Positions 6,997 through 15,681 are shown, counted from the stretch's first letter. The stretch is 32,165 nucleotides of DNA from Runella sp. (GCA_023254175.1 JALQYJ010000161.1:1-32165), one strand, 5' to 3'. Made by a program: numbers and translations. Notes: a model not told the origin generated them from the letters alone.

Positions 6997-7032
6997 TTTT
7001 GAAAAAAGTTATACAATTGACTATCTAAAGAT

Positions 7033-9273
7033 ATGAAATTAAAGCATTTAACAATACTAATTCTAGGAGTACTCATCGGTGGTTCTCTTAATGCCCAACG
7101 CGTTACTGGGCTAGTAAAAGAACAGATAGGAAAAGAGAAACGGCCATTGGTAGGCGTAAACGTTTTTTGGCTAGGAACTAACATCGGTTCAGCTACCGAT
7201 ACAACAGGACGATTTAATCTAGCGCGCTCGGCAAAGTCTAATCAATTGGTGTTGAGCTATATTGGCTATAAAAGTGATACGTTAAAAATTACAAACCAAG
7301 ACAACCTTGAGATTGTATTAGTGGCTGACGGACAGCTAAGCGAAGTAGTTGTACGAGGGACTTCCTCGCAAATCGACCGCCTAAACCCCATTCAAACGGA
7401 AATCATAACGACCAAAGCCCTTGCCAAAGCGGCTTGTTGTAATTTGTCGGAAAGTTTCGAAACCAATGCTTCGGTGTCGGTGAGTTTGAGCGATGGAGTG
7501 ACGGGTGCCAAACAGATTCAGTTTTTGGGGCTGGGTGGGCAATACGTTCAAACCAACGTCGAAAACATTCCCAATATCCGTGGTTTGGGTACAACTTTTG
7601 GCCTCAACTACATTCCAGGAACGTGGATACAAAGTATCGACATTGGCAAGGGAGCAGGCTCCGTTGTCAATGGCTATGAAAGCTTGACGGGGGCAATTAA
7701 TGTCGAATTGGTTAAGCCTGATGCTCGTGAGAAATTGTATTTTAATGCGTACGTCAACAATTTTGGTCGCGGAGAAGTGAATTTCAACGTCAATAAAAAA
7801 CTCAATGAGCGCTGGTCAACGGGCATTCTTTCGCACGCAAGTACACTGCAAACGCGGGTGGATAACAACGGAGATGATTTTTTGGACATGCCCCTCTACA
7901 CCCAACTCAATGCCATTAATCGTTGGCAGTATAAAAGCGACAAAATGATGGCACAGTTTGGGGTAAAAGCCCTCTATGAGAGCCGTTTGGGGGGCCAAGT
8001 AGGATTCCGTAAAAACATGCGCGGAACATCTCAGGCTTACGGTTTTGGCAATACAACTCGCCGCGTGGAGTTTTTCTCCAAAACGGCCAAAATGTACCAA
8101 GATAAGCCTTACAAAGGATTGGGATTCATCGTAAACGGACTAAACCACAACAGCGATTCATACTTTGGATTTGCCAATTACAACGCCCGCCAACAAACCC
8201 TGTATGCCAATCTGATATACCAGTCAATTATTGATAACACTAATCATAAATTTACTACAGGCTTGAGTTACTTGCTAGACGACTACAACGAAACCTATAA
8301 AGACCTTCACCTTATACGGACGGAGTCGGTACCAGGGGCATTTTTTGAATATACCTATAACTACCTCGACAAACTAACGCTCGTAGCAGGGATTCGGGCC
8401 GACGCTCATAATCTATTCGGTGCTTTTGTCACACCACGTCTGCACCTTCGTTGGCAGCCGTTTGAACAAACAACGCTCCGTTTGTCAGCAGGGAGAGGGC
8501 AGCGCACACCAAACGCCTTAGCCGAAAACTATGGCTTCTTGGTTAGTCAGCGGGCAGTTCGTTTTGTAGACGAGTTACGTCCCGAAGTTTCATGGAATTA
8601 CGGTGCAAGTTTAACTCAGACGTTCCATCTGTTTGAAAAGCACTGGGATGTGATTGTGGACTATTATCGAACAGACTTCGAAAGTCAATTGATTGTTGAT
8701 ACAGATCATGCAAGCAGTACAGCCGCCCATTTGTATTTCTATAATTTACAAGGAAAATCGTTCTCGAACAGTTTTCAGGCAGAGTTAAACGGCCTATTAT
8801 CAAAACGCACTGAAATAAAATTGGCATACCGTTTGTTTGACGTTTGGCAAACGATGGGGCAGCCTGTCAACGATATTCGCCTCATGGCTCGTATGATGGT
8901 TCCACGCGATAGAGTATTGTTTAATATCGGCTATACCTTACCGTATGATAAATGGAAGGCTGATTTGACGGTACAATGGAACGGGCAAGCCCGTGTCAAC
9001 GACCCATTGCAATCGTTGGAAGCAACGTTGGATAGAAAGCCAATGCCAATTCTTTTTTCAAAACCCTACACCAATGTCAACGCGCAAGTGTCACGAGCGT
9101 TTCGGAAGTTTGAAGTTTATTTGGGAGGAGAAAATTTGCTCAATTTTAAACAATCGAACCCCATCATTAACGCACAAGACCCGTTTGGGAAGTACTTTGA
9201 TGCAGGCCAAGTATGGGGACCCATTGTAGGCCGAATGGCCTATGCAGGAATTCGAATCAAAGTAAAGGATTAA
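7033..9273 (+). CDS. TonB-dependent outer-membrane receptor, probable metal uptake
   Basis: 746 aa. Signal peptide 1-21 (ILGVLIGGSLNAQ), carboxypeptidase-regulatory-like beta-sandwich 22-100 (GVNVFWLGTNIGSATDTTGR), a candidate TonB-box stretch LSEVVVRG at 102-109, plug domain about 115-230, then the beta-barrel ending in an aromatic/charged C-terminal strand (RMAYAGIRIKVKD). In the plug, Cys135-Cys136 (LAKAACCNLSESFETN) precede the usual NLSE motif. The CC pair is seen in receptors near copper/heavy-metal genes in this phylum, consistent with the neighbours (HYC_CC_PP-type, HMA-AraC, HMA). No SusD partner follows, arguing against glycan uptake. The substrate could be a metal or metallophore; copper is a guess. 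Confidence 0.88.
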   Translation: MKLKHLTILILGVLIGGSLNAQRVTGLVKEQIGKEKRPLVGVNVFWLGTNIGSATDTTGRFNLARSAKSNQLVLSYIGYKSDTLKITNQDNLEIVLVADGQLSEVVVRGTSSQIDRLNPIQTEIITTKALAKAACCNLSESFETNASVSVSLSDGVTGAKQIQFLGLGGQYVQTNVENIPNIRGLGTTFGLNYIPGTWIQSIDIGKGAGSVVNGYESLTGAINVELVKPDAREKLYFNAYVNNFGRGEVNFNVNKKLNERWSTGILSHASTLQTRVDNNGDDFLDMPLYTQLNAINRWQYKSDKMMAQFGVKALYESRLGGQVGFRKNMRGTSQAYGFGNTTRRVEFFSKTAKMYQDKPYKGLGFIVNGLNHNSDSYFGFANYNARQQTLYANLIYQSIIDNTNHKFTTGLSYLLDDYNETYKDLHLIRTESVPGAFFEYTYNYLDKLTLVAGIRADAHNLFGAFVTPRLHLRWQPFEQTTLRLSAGRGQRTPNALAENYGFLVSQRAVRFVDELRPEVSWNYGASLTQTFHLFEKHWDVIVDYYRTDFESQLIVDTDHASSTAAHLYFYNLQGKSFSNSFQAELNGLLSKRTEIKLAYRLFDVWQTMGQPVNDIRLMARMMVPRDRVLFNIGYTLPYDKWKADLTVQWNGQARVNDPLQSLEATLDRKPMPILFSKPYTNVNAQVSRAFRKFEVYLGGENLLNFKQSNPIINAQDPFGKYFDAGQVWGPIVGRMAYAGIRIKVKD

Positions 9274-9332
9274 ATATAAATACAAGTAAACGTACATCAT
9301 CAAACCCCAGTGTACGTAAATCATCAAAAAAC

Positions 9333-9351
9333 TCCCCATCGGGGTTGGGGA
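9333..9351. repeat. REP-like CCCC/GGGG element
   Basis: The sequence ctccccatcggggttgggga between the receptor and the HMA gene can pair as tcccc (9333-9337) with gggga (9347-9351) or CCCC with GGGG (9334-9337 / 9341-9344). Sequences of this type recur between genes in many Bacteroidota genomes. It may attenuate transcription between the two genes. Only one copy lies in this window. Confidence 0.45.
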
Positions 9352-9362
9352 CTTTTAAACCA

Positions 9363-9719
9363 ATGAAACAATTAACATTCCTTTTTGTGCTCATACTGGG
9401 AGTAGTATTCAGCACAGCAGCTAGCAAGCCTGGCAAAGAAAAAGAAGTGAAAATCAAGACGTCGGCCGTGTGTGAAATGTGCAAAGAGCGCATCGAGAAG
9501 AACCTAACCCTCAGCAAAGGGGTGAGTGAAGCCATATTGAACCTTGAAGACAAGGTGGTGACTATCAAGTACAATCCTAAAAAAACGGACGAGACTGCGC
9601 TTCGTAAAGTGATTACTGATACAGGTTACGATGCCGATAGCCAAATGTGCAGTAAAACTGCCCACGACAAACTACCAGAATGCTGCCAAAAGGGAAACGA
9701 AGCACACGGGCATCATTAA
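9363..9719 (+). CDS. Secreted heavy-metal-associated (HMA) protein
   Basis: 118 aa from ATG 9363 (MKQLTFLFVLILGVVFSTAA), chosen because it begins a clean signal peptide; the open frame extends upstream into the receptor gene without another plausible start. Mature part is an HMA/ferredoxin-like fold: Cys37-x2-Cys40 in SAVCEMCKERIEKNL, then GVSEAILNLEDKVVTIKYNP and ALRKVITDTGYDAD. The tail adds Cys96, a Cys107-Cys108 pair and a HGHH end, giving extra soft-metal ligands. Probably a periplasmic metal chaperone receiving metal imported by the adjacent TonB receptor; which ion is not shown. It closes the module and is followed by a terminator. Confidence 0.88.
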   Translation: MKQLTFLFVLILGVVFSTAASKPGKEKEVKIKTSAVCEMCKERIEKNLTLSKGVSEAILNLEDKVVTIKYNPKKTDETALRKVITDTGYDADSQMCSKTAHDKLPECCQKGNEAHGHH

Positions 9720-9738
9720 TTTCAAAGTCGAAAAACAG

Positions 9739-9764
9739 AAGGGAGCAAAAATGCTCCCTTTTTT
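9739..9764 (+). terminator. Intrinsic terminator of the metal module
   Basis: 9-bp stem aagggagca (9739-9747) / tgctccctt (9752-9760), 4-nt loop, then four more T. It lies 20 nt past the HMA gene stop; the next gene is convergent, ending at 9839. Confidence 0.8.
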
Positions 9765-9838
9765 GTTGAATCGTGAAAAGGGTTGCCTGTCGCTAAGCAG
9801 CCATTCACTCAAAGACACAATGACTACTTGCAAATAAT

Positions 9839-11182
9839 TTAAAATCCAAGTGCGACTTGGTATCTTTCATTAATGTATTTTTCTAGGTCTGTAAGGGCTA
9901 CATCGACGTTTTGGGGGCTTCTTAAATGACTGTAAGGAGGTGCCTCTACACCCGTCCCTGTAAAATAAGGCTGCAAAACCGCCTTGTGTTTTTTGATATA
10001 AGCGCCCATCGTTGTGGGGGTAAAGTCCGTTTCTATAAACGTTTTGACAGCTGCTTTATAGTAAGCAAAATAGGCAGGGTCATCGACAATATAACGTATC
10101 AAGGGCCATTGGCTCGTCACCGCTTTCATGTCCATACTTAGGGCAAATCTTGAATTATTGGCCCCACCACGCATCTGAAACGACAAATTGAGGTCGTAAG
10201 GAACCCAGTGGAGTACACCGTCGGTGTTGACTAAAAAATAGTTATGAGTAAGCACCCCGTACGAGTCCCAATTGCCAACAGTATTATTGACAGCCAAGTA
10301 CCTCAAAAACTCTTTGACGTCAAAGATTGATTCAAGTTCTTTCTTCCATTGCGCATTATCACTTACACGTAAAGGGCTGTTGAGCGTGGTTATTAATTGC
10401 CTAACGTCCGAGTAATCGGCCAAAGTTTGATTATTTTGTTTTTCAAATTGGCTAATTAAAAACTGCTGCATGTTTGACTCAGGCTTATATACGTTACCTA
10501 CCTTTTTGCCACTTTGAGTTTCTACCATGTGTTCTTCAACGGCCTCAATGGCCTGATAAACCCCACAGTTTCTTAAGCCTTGGCCAAAATCAAGAATAAC
10601 CTTATAATAAGCGACTTTACAGGCCATTACGCCACTATTTCGAAAGAGTTGGGTAAGTAGTTTTTCTTTTAAAAAAGTGTCATCGCCGTAGCTTGGTGCA
10701 AACGAAAGTTCTTGAAAACCGTAGAAACGTTGGTTTCTGATGTCGGGGTTTTGGTCTTCCCATTCGTCGAATTTTAGCTTAAACGGCAATTTATAAATCC
10801 CACTTCGCCACGACCCATTGAGCGACGCATTCCCTTTTAGTCTAAAACCAACATTTTTCCACATATGGTCTCCTTGCTGTACTTGGGCTTTGACAAAAAT
10901 AGGGTCGCCATAAACCGCATCTAACGGAGCGCCCGCAGGGGGAGTAGCGCCCGGAATGGTGCTGGCACTGCCAAACTTCCGAGCCGTACGCCATTCCATG
11001 TCTTTCTGAATTTTATCCCAGTTTTCTTGCCCCAGTTGAATAGTGATCGTACGCACCTTTTCTTCAGGGAACACCCATTCATAATCTGGGATTTTGCTAA
11101 ATTGGGCAGGAAAAACATCGGAGTCGTTTTTGCAACTAATAACAACGGTAATCAATACACAAAGGAGAATTTTACCATTCAT
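9839..11182 (-). CDS. CotH-kinase-family lipoprotein
   Basis: 447 aa from the ATG at 11180-11182 (MNGKILLCVLITVVISC), which starts a lipoprotein signal with the lipid-modified Cys at residue 17; an in-frame ATG at 11206 adds 8 residues. The body fits the CotH family: a first half with GFRLKGNASLNGSWRSGIYK, LPFKLKFDEW and FYGFQELSF, a middle with DDTFLKEKLLTQLFRNSGV and NCGVYQAIEAVEEHM, and the hallmark VGNWDSYGVLTHNYFL followed by WVPYDLNLSF, where CotH proteins hold conserved Asn/Asp residues. Bacillus CotH is an atypical protein kinase of the spore coat; in Bacteroidota the substrate is unknown and it is probably a surface or periplasmic lipoprotein. Downstream of the LamG-like gene by about 97 nt. 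Confidence 0.87.
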   Translation of the reverse strand: MNGKILLCVLITVVISCKNDSDVFPAQFSKIPDYEWVFPEEKVRTITIQLGQENWDKIQKDMEWRTARKFGSASTIPGATPPAGAPLDAVYGDPIFVKAQVQQGDHMWKNVGFRLKGNASLNGSWRSGIYKLPFKLKFDEWEDQNPDIRNQRFYGFQELSFAPSYGDDTFLKEKLLTQLFRNSGVMACKVAYYKVILDFGQGLRNCGVYQAIEAVEEHMVETQSGKKVGNVYKPESNMQQFLISQFEKQNNQTLADYSDVRQLITTLNSPLRVSDNAQWKKELESIFDVKEFLRYLAVNNTVGNWDSYGVLTHNYFLVNTDGVLHWVPYDLNLSFQMRGGANNSRFALSMDMKAVTSQWPLIRYIVDDPAYFAYYKAAVKTFIETDFTPTTMGAYIKKHKAVLQPYFTGTGVEAPPYSHLRSPQNVDVALTDLEKYINERYQVALGF

Positions 11183-11279
11183 TTTCGTAAGGATGGGCCT
11201 TGCCATACTAAGGCAGCCCCATCCCCTTCTCTACTCAATCAATCCAATGTTTTTACGGACACAACCGAAAGTGAGTCAC

Positions 11280-11948
11280 CTACTTTACCACCATTAAGTC
11301 TTTAAAATACCCCTCTGTCCAATTTCCAACCCAGAGCCCAATACTACCAGCAGTTTCTGCTCCTAGTTTTAAGTCATTGACAATCAAAGACGGCTGCTTT
11401 AAATTGTTCAAAAATAGTTTTGCTTTGGCATCTTTTACCTCTATTCGCATCGTTATCCATTCATTCAGCCCCATATCGGCATAGGATTCATATTTCTCAG
11501 GTTCTGTTTTTCGTAGTTTATCAAAACGATAATCTGGAAAAGCGAAATATTGGATGCTATGGTTTCGCCGAATCTGGTCATCAGCTCGTCCGTTGGTTGG
11601 ACGAATATAGATGCTTTCAAATTGCTCATTTTTTTTCCCAATTCGGAAAGCAATTCCAATAAAACCGCGAGCAAAAGCTGGGGCATTTGTAATCAAACGG
11701 CTCAAAACTTTCACCTCAACTACCCCATTTTTAAAGTCTATATCTTTTATTTTTACTATTGTAGCTTCATCAGTTCCTTTGATGGTGGTATCGGCTTCGA
11801 CTTTCACTACCTCTTGGCCCTCCATTTTGACAAATGCTAAATGTACCTGATTCGCTTCAAGGTTTTGAGGACTCATTTTTACAACATTTTGAGCCAATAA
11901 TTTCCCACCAATAAAGGTAGTTAATAGGAGCAAATAGAAGATTTTCAT
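11280..11948 (-). CDS. Secreted LamG/DUF1080-like concanavalin-fold protein
   Basis: 222 aa from ATG 11946-11948 (MKIFYLLLLTTFIGGKLLAQ), a clean signal peptide; the frame stays open another 41 codons into the upstream gene but without a better start. The mature protein looks like a jelly-roll (LamG/3-keto-disaccharide hydrolase-type) domain: FKNGVVEVKVLS, FIGIAFRIGKKNEQFESIYI, RPTNGRADDQIRRNHSIQYF, then EWITMRIEVKDAKAKLFLNN and IGLWVGNWTEGYFKDLMV. Such domains bind or cleave carbohydrates; no catalytic residue can be named here. It starts 4 nt after the hydrolase gene ends, so the two are co-transcribed. Confidence 0.72.
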   Translation of the reverse strand: MKIFYLLLLTTFIGGKLLAQNVVKMSPQNLEANQVHLAFVKMEGQEVVKVEADTTIKGTDEATIVKIKDIDFKNGVVEVKVLSRLITNAPAFARGFIGIAFRIGKKNEQFESIYIRPTNGRADDQIRRNHSIQYFAFPDYRFDKLRKTEPEKYESYADMGLNEWITMRIEVKDAKAKLFLNNLKQPSLIVNDLKLGAETAGSIGLWVGNWTEGYFKDLMVVK

Positions 11949-11952
11949 AAAA

Positions 11953-12813
11953 TTAATTTTTAAGAAAGGGAACGATACTAGCCCAAACTGCTGCAAAATT
12001 TTCGTTATGACAGCCATGCCCTGTATTGGGAATGATACTAATTTGATGGTTAGGAATGTATCTTGCGGCACTCACCACACGTTCAACAGGGTTGCCACCA
12101 TCATTGTCGCCTGCCATTACTAAAACAGGGCATTTTATTGTACTCAGTAATTCTTTACTCACCGTAACGTTATTGTAGCAATTGGCTACTTGTGTAAACA
12201 AATCTTCCACTCGGTTGGGTTCTGGCATCAATTTCAATTGTTGCTCCCAAAAAAGTTTATCCATTTCCATAGCCATTTTTGCCGTAAAGTTAAACTCTCG
12301 TAACCCCGGACGAATTTCACCAGCACCAATGACAATCATTTTCTTTACTCGTTCTGAATACATTGCACCTAATTTGTAGGCTGAATATCCACCATCACTG
12401 AAACCAAGCACGATAACACTGTCTTTGGTAACAGCATTGATGACCGTCATAGCATCATTCGCTCTTTGCTCAAGTGTTAGTGGCTCTGTTCCCAGTTCTG
12501 ATTTACCATGTCCACGAGTAGAAATAGCAATTACTTGATATTTCCCTTTCAGTTGGTCTATAAAATCAGCAAATTCAATTATTGAGCCAAATAAACCTCC
12601 GTGCAACAACACGATTGGTTGACCTTTACCATAAACTTCATAATAAATTTTAGCATCTTTTGTTTGTACATAATGCCCTGCTTGCGGATTAGTTCCATAC
12701 GGAATTTTATTTACCACATTGGTAGGTTGAAAAGCTCTTCGTAGAGTTTGTTGTGCCTGCGTGTTTGTGCATAGCAGTAAAAACATGAAGGCTGTAATAA
12801 CTTTTGAAATCAT
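11953..12813 (-). CDS. Secreted alpha/beta-fold hydrolase
   Basis: 286 aa. Signal peptide 1-20 (TAFMFLLLCTNTQA). The alpha/beta-hydrolase features are complete: oxyanion-hole HGG at 71-73, STRGHGKSE at 98-106, nucleophile elbow GFSDGG with Ser139, acid Asp in MAGDNDGG (236 or 238) and catalytic His266 in NTGHGCH. Substrate cannot be deduced; such enzymes are esterases, lactonases or peptidases. Export to the periplasm separates it from the cytoplasmic CoA enzymes encoded upstream, though it could release a small acid that they then use. Lies 30 nt after the 3-hydroxyacyl-CoA dehydrogenase gene on the same strand. Confidence 0.88.
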   Translation of the reverse strand: MISKVITAFMFLLLCTNTQAQQTLRRAFQPTNVVNKIPYGTNPQAGHYVQTKDAKIYYEVYGKGQPIVLLHGGLFGSIIEFADFIDQLKGKYQVIAISTRGHGKSELGTEPLTLEQRANDAMTVINAVTKDSVIVLGFSDGGYSAYKLGAMYSERVKKMIVIGAGEIRPGLREFNFTAKMAMEMDKLFWEQQLKLMPEPNRVEDLFTQVANCYNNVTVSKELLSTIKCPVLVMAGDNDGGNPVERVVSAARYIPNHQISIIPNTGHGCHNENFAAVWASIVPFLKN

Positions 12814-12843
12814 CTTAATAAATGGTTAATGGCATATTAATGC

Positions 12844-13701
12844 CTATTCATACTCATAAAAACCTTTTCCTACTTTTTTGCCCCATTCTCCTTTGACATA
12901 TTTTTCTACAACCGTTGGAGAGGGTCTATCAGCTGGGTCGCCAGATTCTCTGTATTTTTCCATACCTACGTGATAGGCCAAATCTATACCTGTTAAGTCT
13001 AATAAAGAAAAAGGACCCATCGGATAGCCCAAACCGTTTTGGGCTGCAGTATCTATGTCTTCAACACTTGCTACGCCCATTTCAAGTAGCTTTAAGGCCT
13101 CTTGTCTGGTGGCTTGTAACAAACGATTTACCAAAAAACCATAGATTTCTTTGTGCAATAATACGGGGGTTTTGCCCATTTTCTTTGCGGCATTCATTAC
13201 CGTTTTAGCCGTTTCTTCCGAAACGTGTAATCCTTTGACCACCTCTACACATTTCATCACCAAAGCAGGATTGAAAAAGTGCATATTGCAAACCTTATCG
13301 GGTCTGTTGGTGGCATCGGCAATTCTAGAACTGACGATATATGAGCTATTGGTAGCCAAAATAGTATGGGCTGGACAAATTTTATCTAAGTCAGCAAAAA
13401 GTTTACGTTTGATATCTAATTTCTCAATAATAGCTTCAATTACAAGGTCGGCATCTTGGGCTGCTTCTGTTATGCTCGAAGTGAAAAATATATTATTACG
13501 TGCTTGCGTGGCTACTTCTTCGCTCAACTTTCCTTTGATTACTCTTTCTTTCAAGTAAGTATCGGCAAAAGAAATGGCTTTTGTCAAAATTTCAGGGTTG
13601 TTATCTATACATTTTACTTGAAAGCCTGCTAAAGCTGCACACATTGCAATCTGATGCCCCATGTTGCCCGCACCAACAACGGCTATTTTTTTTATTTCCA
13701 T
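12844..13701 (-). CDS. 3-hydroxyacyl-CoA dehydrogenase
   Basis: 285 aa from ATG 13699-13701 (MEIKKIAVVGAGNMGHQIAM); upstream in-frame sequence is repeat-like and intergenic. NAD-binding GAGNMG at 10-15, acidic Asp33 after strand 2, catalytic Ser119/120, His141 in MHFFNPALVMKCVEVV with Glu153, and Asn192 in GFLVNRLL, followed by the C-terminal dimerisation domain with NGLGYPMGPFSLLDLTGIDL. It oxidises (S)-3-hydroxyacyl-CoA to 3-oxoacyl-CoA. Similar in length and motifs to 3-hydroxybutyryl- and PaaH-type 3-hydroxyadipyl-CoA dehydrogenases; chain length preference is unknown. Part of the IclR-linked CoA cluster. Confidence 0.92.
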   Translation of the reverse strand: MEIKKIAVVGAGNMGHQIAMCAALAGFQVKCIDNNPEILTKAISFADTYLKERVIKGKLSEEVATQARNNIFFTSSITEAAQDADLVIEAIIEKLDIKRKLFADLDKICPAHTILATNSSYIVSSRIADATNRPDKVCNMHFFNPALVMKCVEVVKGLHVSEETAKTVMNAAKKMGKTPVLLHKEIYGFLVNRLLQATRQEALKLLEMGVASVEDIDTAAQNGLGYPMGPFSLLDLTGIDLAYHVGMEKYRESGDPADRPSPTVVEKYVKGEWGKKVGKGFYEYE

Positions 13702-13702
13702 G

Positions 13703-13797
13703 TTTATGATTTTTGATTGATTCGATTTATAATTGACGATTAATCCTAAATCTGATTTTGGCAAACCAATCGTAAATCGTCATTCGTAAATCATAAA
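13703..13797. repeat. Intergenic palindromic element
   Basis: tttatgattt (13703-13712) and aaatcataaa (13788-13797) are perfect 10-bp inverted ends of a 95-nt segment that fills the space between the dehydrogenase and transporter genes; inside, ttgacgatt and aatcgtca repeat the symmetry, and cgtaaatcgtcattcgtaaat is internally repetitive. It looks like a small non-coding repeat of MITE/REP type. Copies elsewhere cannot be checked here. Confidence 0.45.
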
Positions 13798-14871
13798 TTA
13801 TTCTTTATTTCTCCACCAATTAGCCAGCAACAAACCCGAAATGGTCATCCACGGCACAGAAATAGCCGAAGCCAACCCTACAGTAGCGATTTTACCCATT
13901 TGCAAGGCAATACCCGAAGCGAGTCCTCCGTTTTGCATACCTACTTCTAATGAAATGGTACGGCACGAACGTTCGTCGAGTCCCATCAATCTACCACTCC
14001 AATAACCTAATAAATAACCAATAGAGTGATGAATCATAGATGATAGAAATAATAATGGGCCAATCGCTAATAAAGAATCTCTTCCTGAAGAAACAATTAC
14101 CACAAGCATCATCAGCACGCCCGTCATAGAAATAATCGGCATGACGGTTTGTAGCCATTTTACCCCATTTCTAATCAGTTTATTGATAATCAAACCCAGG
14201 GCAATTGGGACGATGATAATTTCGACTACGTGAAGTATCATTTTCACAAAATCAATTTCAACGTATTGTCCTGCCAGTATTTTCATCAAAAAAGGAGTCA
14301 TTACAGGAGCAACTAAGGTTGAAATAGCCGCAATTGTAACCGATAAAGACATATTGGCTTTGGCAATAAAAGCCAGTACATTGGAGGTTACGCCGCTGGG
14401 CACAGAACCAATGAGAATAACTCCTGCTGCAATTTCGGGCGAAAATCCAAAGCATTGAGCCAATATAACCGCCACCAAAGGCATTATTGTAAAATGGCTT
14501 ATTAGCCCAATGATAACAGCTTTGGGCGTTTTTATTACACCCTCAAAGTCTTTCAAACTCATTTCTGTTCCCATCGAAAACATAATCAACTGAATGAGCG
14601 GAACAATAAGACTTGTAAATTTAAAATCGCCAATCTGCTGAAAATACTGAGGATAGTACATCCCCAAAGCGACCGCTGCAAACACCCATAAGATAAATGA
14701 CAGTTGTTTGAGCGTTGGTACGATTCGTCCGCCTAAAGCCAAACATGCCAACGAACCAATCACAAAAGAGCCTGTTGCGTTACTCTTTGCCCAAATCGAC
14801 ATTCCTATTGCTAAAAGTCCTAAAATGGCTGAACTTATCAGTAACAATTGATATACTCTATTCATTATCAT
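13798..14871 (-). CDS. BASS-family (bile acid:Na+ symporter-like) transporter
   Basis: 357 aa from ATG 14869-14871 (MIMNRVYQLL); an ATG two codons later is an equal option, while the longer open frame would need a TTG. About ten hydrophobic helices. Hallmarks of the BASS family: SLIVPLIQLIMFSMGTEMSL, GLISHFTIMPLVAVILA, GVILIGSVPSGVTSNVLAFI (Na+-site region) and the C-terminal GMQNGGLASGIALQMG with the conserved Glu-Gly-Gln-Asn-type stretch. Family members move organic anions such as bile acids, pyruvate or pantoate with sodium. Next to the IclR gene and CoA-activating enzymes it is the likely importer of the acid used by the cluster. Starts 36 nt after the IclR gene on the same strand. Confidence 0.88.
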   Translation of the reverse strand: MIMNRVYQLLLISSAILGLLAIGMSIWAKSNATGSFVIGSLACLALGGRIVPTLKQLSFILWVFAAVALGMYYPQYFQQIGDFKFTSLIVPLIQLIMFSMGTEMSLKDFEGVIKTPKAVIIGLISHFTIMPLVAVILAQCFGFSPEIAAGVILIGSVPSGVTSNVLAFIAKANMSLSVTIAAISTLVAPVMTPFLMKILAGQYVEIDFVKMILHVVEIIIVPIALGLIINKLIRNGVKWLQTVMPIISMTGVLMMLVVIVSSGRDSLLAIGPLLFLSSMIHHSIGYLLGYWSGRLMGLDERSCRTISLEVGMQNGGLASGIALQMGKIATVGLASAISVPWMTISGLLLANWWRNKE

Positions 14872-14907
14872 ACAAAATATTGATTGATACAATCAGGTAT
14901 TTTTAAA

Positions 14908-15681
14908 TCAAATTGGAGTTTGTGTATTGGCAATTCTTCGACTAAGAGTTGATACACTTTCTTTTAATAATACTTGTACTTGTTCTTGCGAAAATTGGTT
15001 TGTTCCGTCAATCCGAGCCAGCATAGGAACTGTCAGGGCAGCTATAGCATTTCCATTTATATCTAGGATAGGATACGAAATGGCATGAAGCCCTGCATAT
15101 TGGTTACTTTTTATGGAGGCATATCCTTGATGAGCAATTATTTTTAATGTACTTCGGAAGGCTTCAACTTCTGTTTCAGATTTATTAGGAAGGCTCTCTT
15201 TGATTCTAACTTCTCTGATTATAGCGTCTTGAAAAGCTAACAAAACCAAACCAGAAGCCGAAGGGGCTACTTCAATTTCAGAACCTACGCGAGTCATAAA
15301 ACCAAGCCCGTTAGGTGGTTGAGTTGATGCAATCACTGTCTGAACCCCATTGTTGTATACCCTCAAATCGCAAGGAAATGAAATCGCTCTTGATAATACT
15401 TCCATAATTGGAAGCGACTCGGTGAGTAAGCGATAGGTTGGCGGATGATAATGTGATAACTGAAATAACTTCGAGGTAATGGTATAATTGTTACCATGAT
15501 GTCCTATATAATTTCTCTGCACCAAACAATTGAGCATTCGGTATATTTCACTCAAATTTCGCCCTAACTTACTCGCAATTTCTTGTTGAGTCAATCCATT
15601 TTCGCACCGACATAGCAATTCTAAAATGTCAAGTCCTTTCTCTAATGCTGGAGCAGAATAAGTACTGTTTTCTTCTTTCAT
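14908..15681 (-). CDS. IclR-family transcriptional regulator
   Basis: 257 aa from ATG 15679-15681 (MKEENSTYSAPALEKGLDIL); the open frame runs 19 codons further but the usual IclR start is a short tail before ALEKGLDILELL. N-terminal winged helix 12-75 (GLTQQEIASKLGRNLSEIYR, MLNCLVQRNYI) and C-terminal effector domain ~85-250 with SFPCDLRVYNNGVQTVIAST, SASGLVLLAF, HQGYASIKSNQYAGLHAISY and PILDINGNAIAALTVP. IclR regulators typically respond to the small organic acid consumed by the neighbouring genes. It lies between the VOC and transporter genes on one strand, with the hydratase-CoA transferase operon diverging 0.6 kb away. Confidence 0.92.
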   Translation of the reverse strand: MKEENSTYSAPALEKGLDILELLCRCENGLTQQEIASKLGRNLSEIYRMLNCLVQRNYIGHHGNNYTITSKLFQLSHYHPPTYRLLTESLPIMEVLSRAISFPCDLRVYNNGVQTVIASTQPPNGLGFMTRVGSEIEVAPSASGLVLLAFQDAIIREVRIKESLPNKSETEVEAFRSTLKIIAHQGYASIKSNQYAGLHAISYPILDINGNAIAALTVPMLARIDGTNQFSQEQVQVLLKESVSTLSRRIANTQTPI

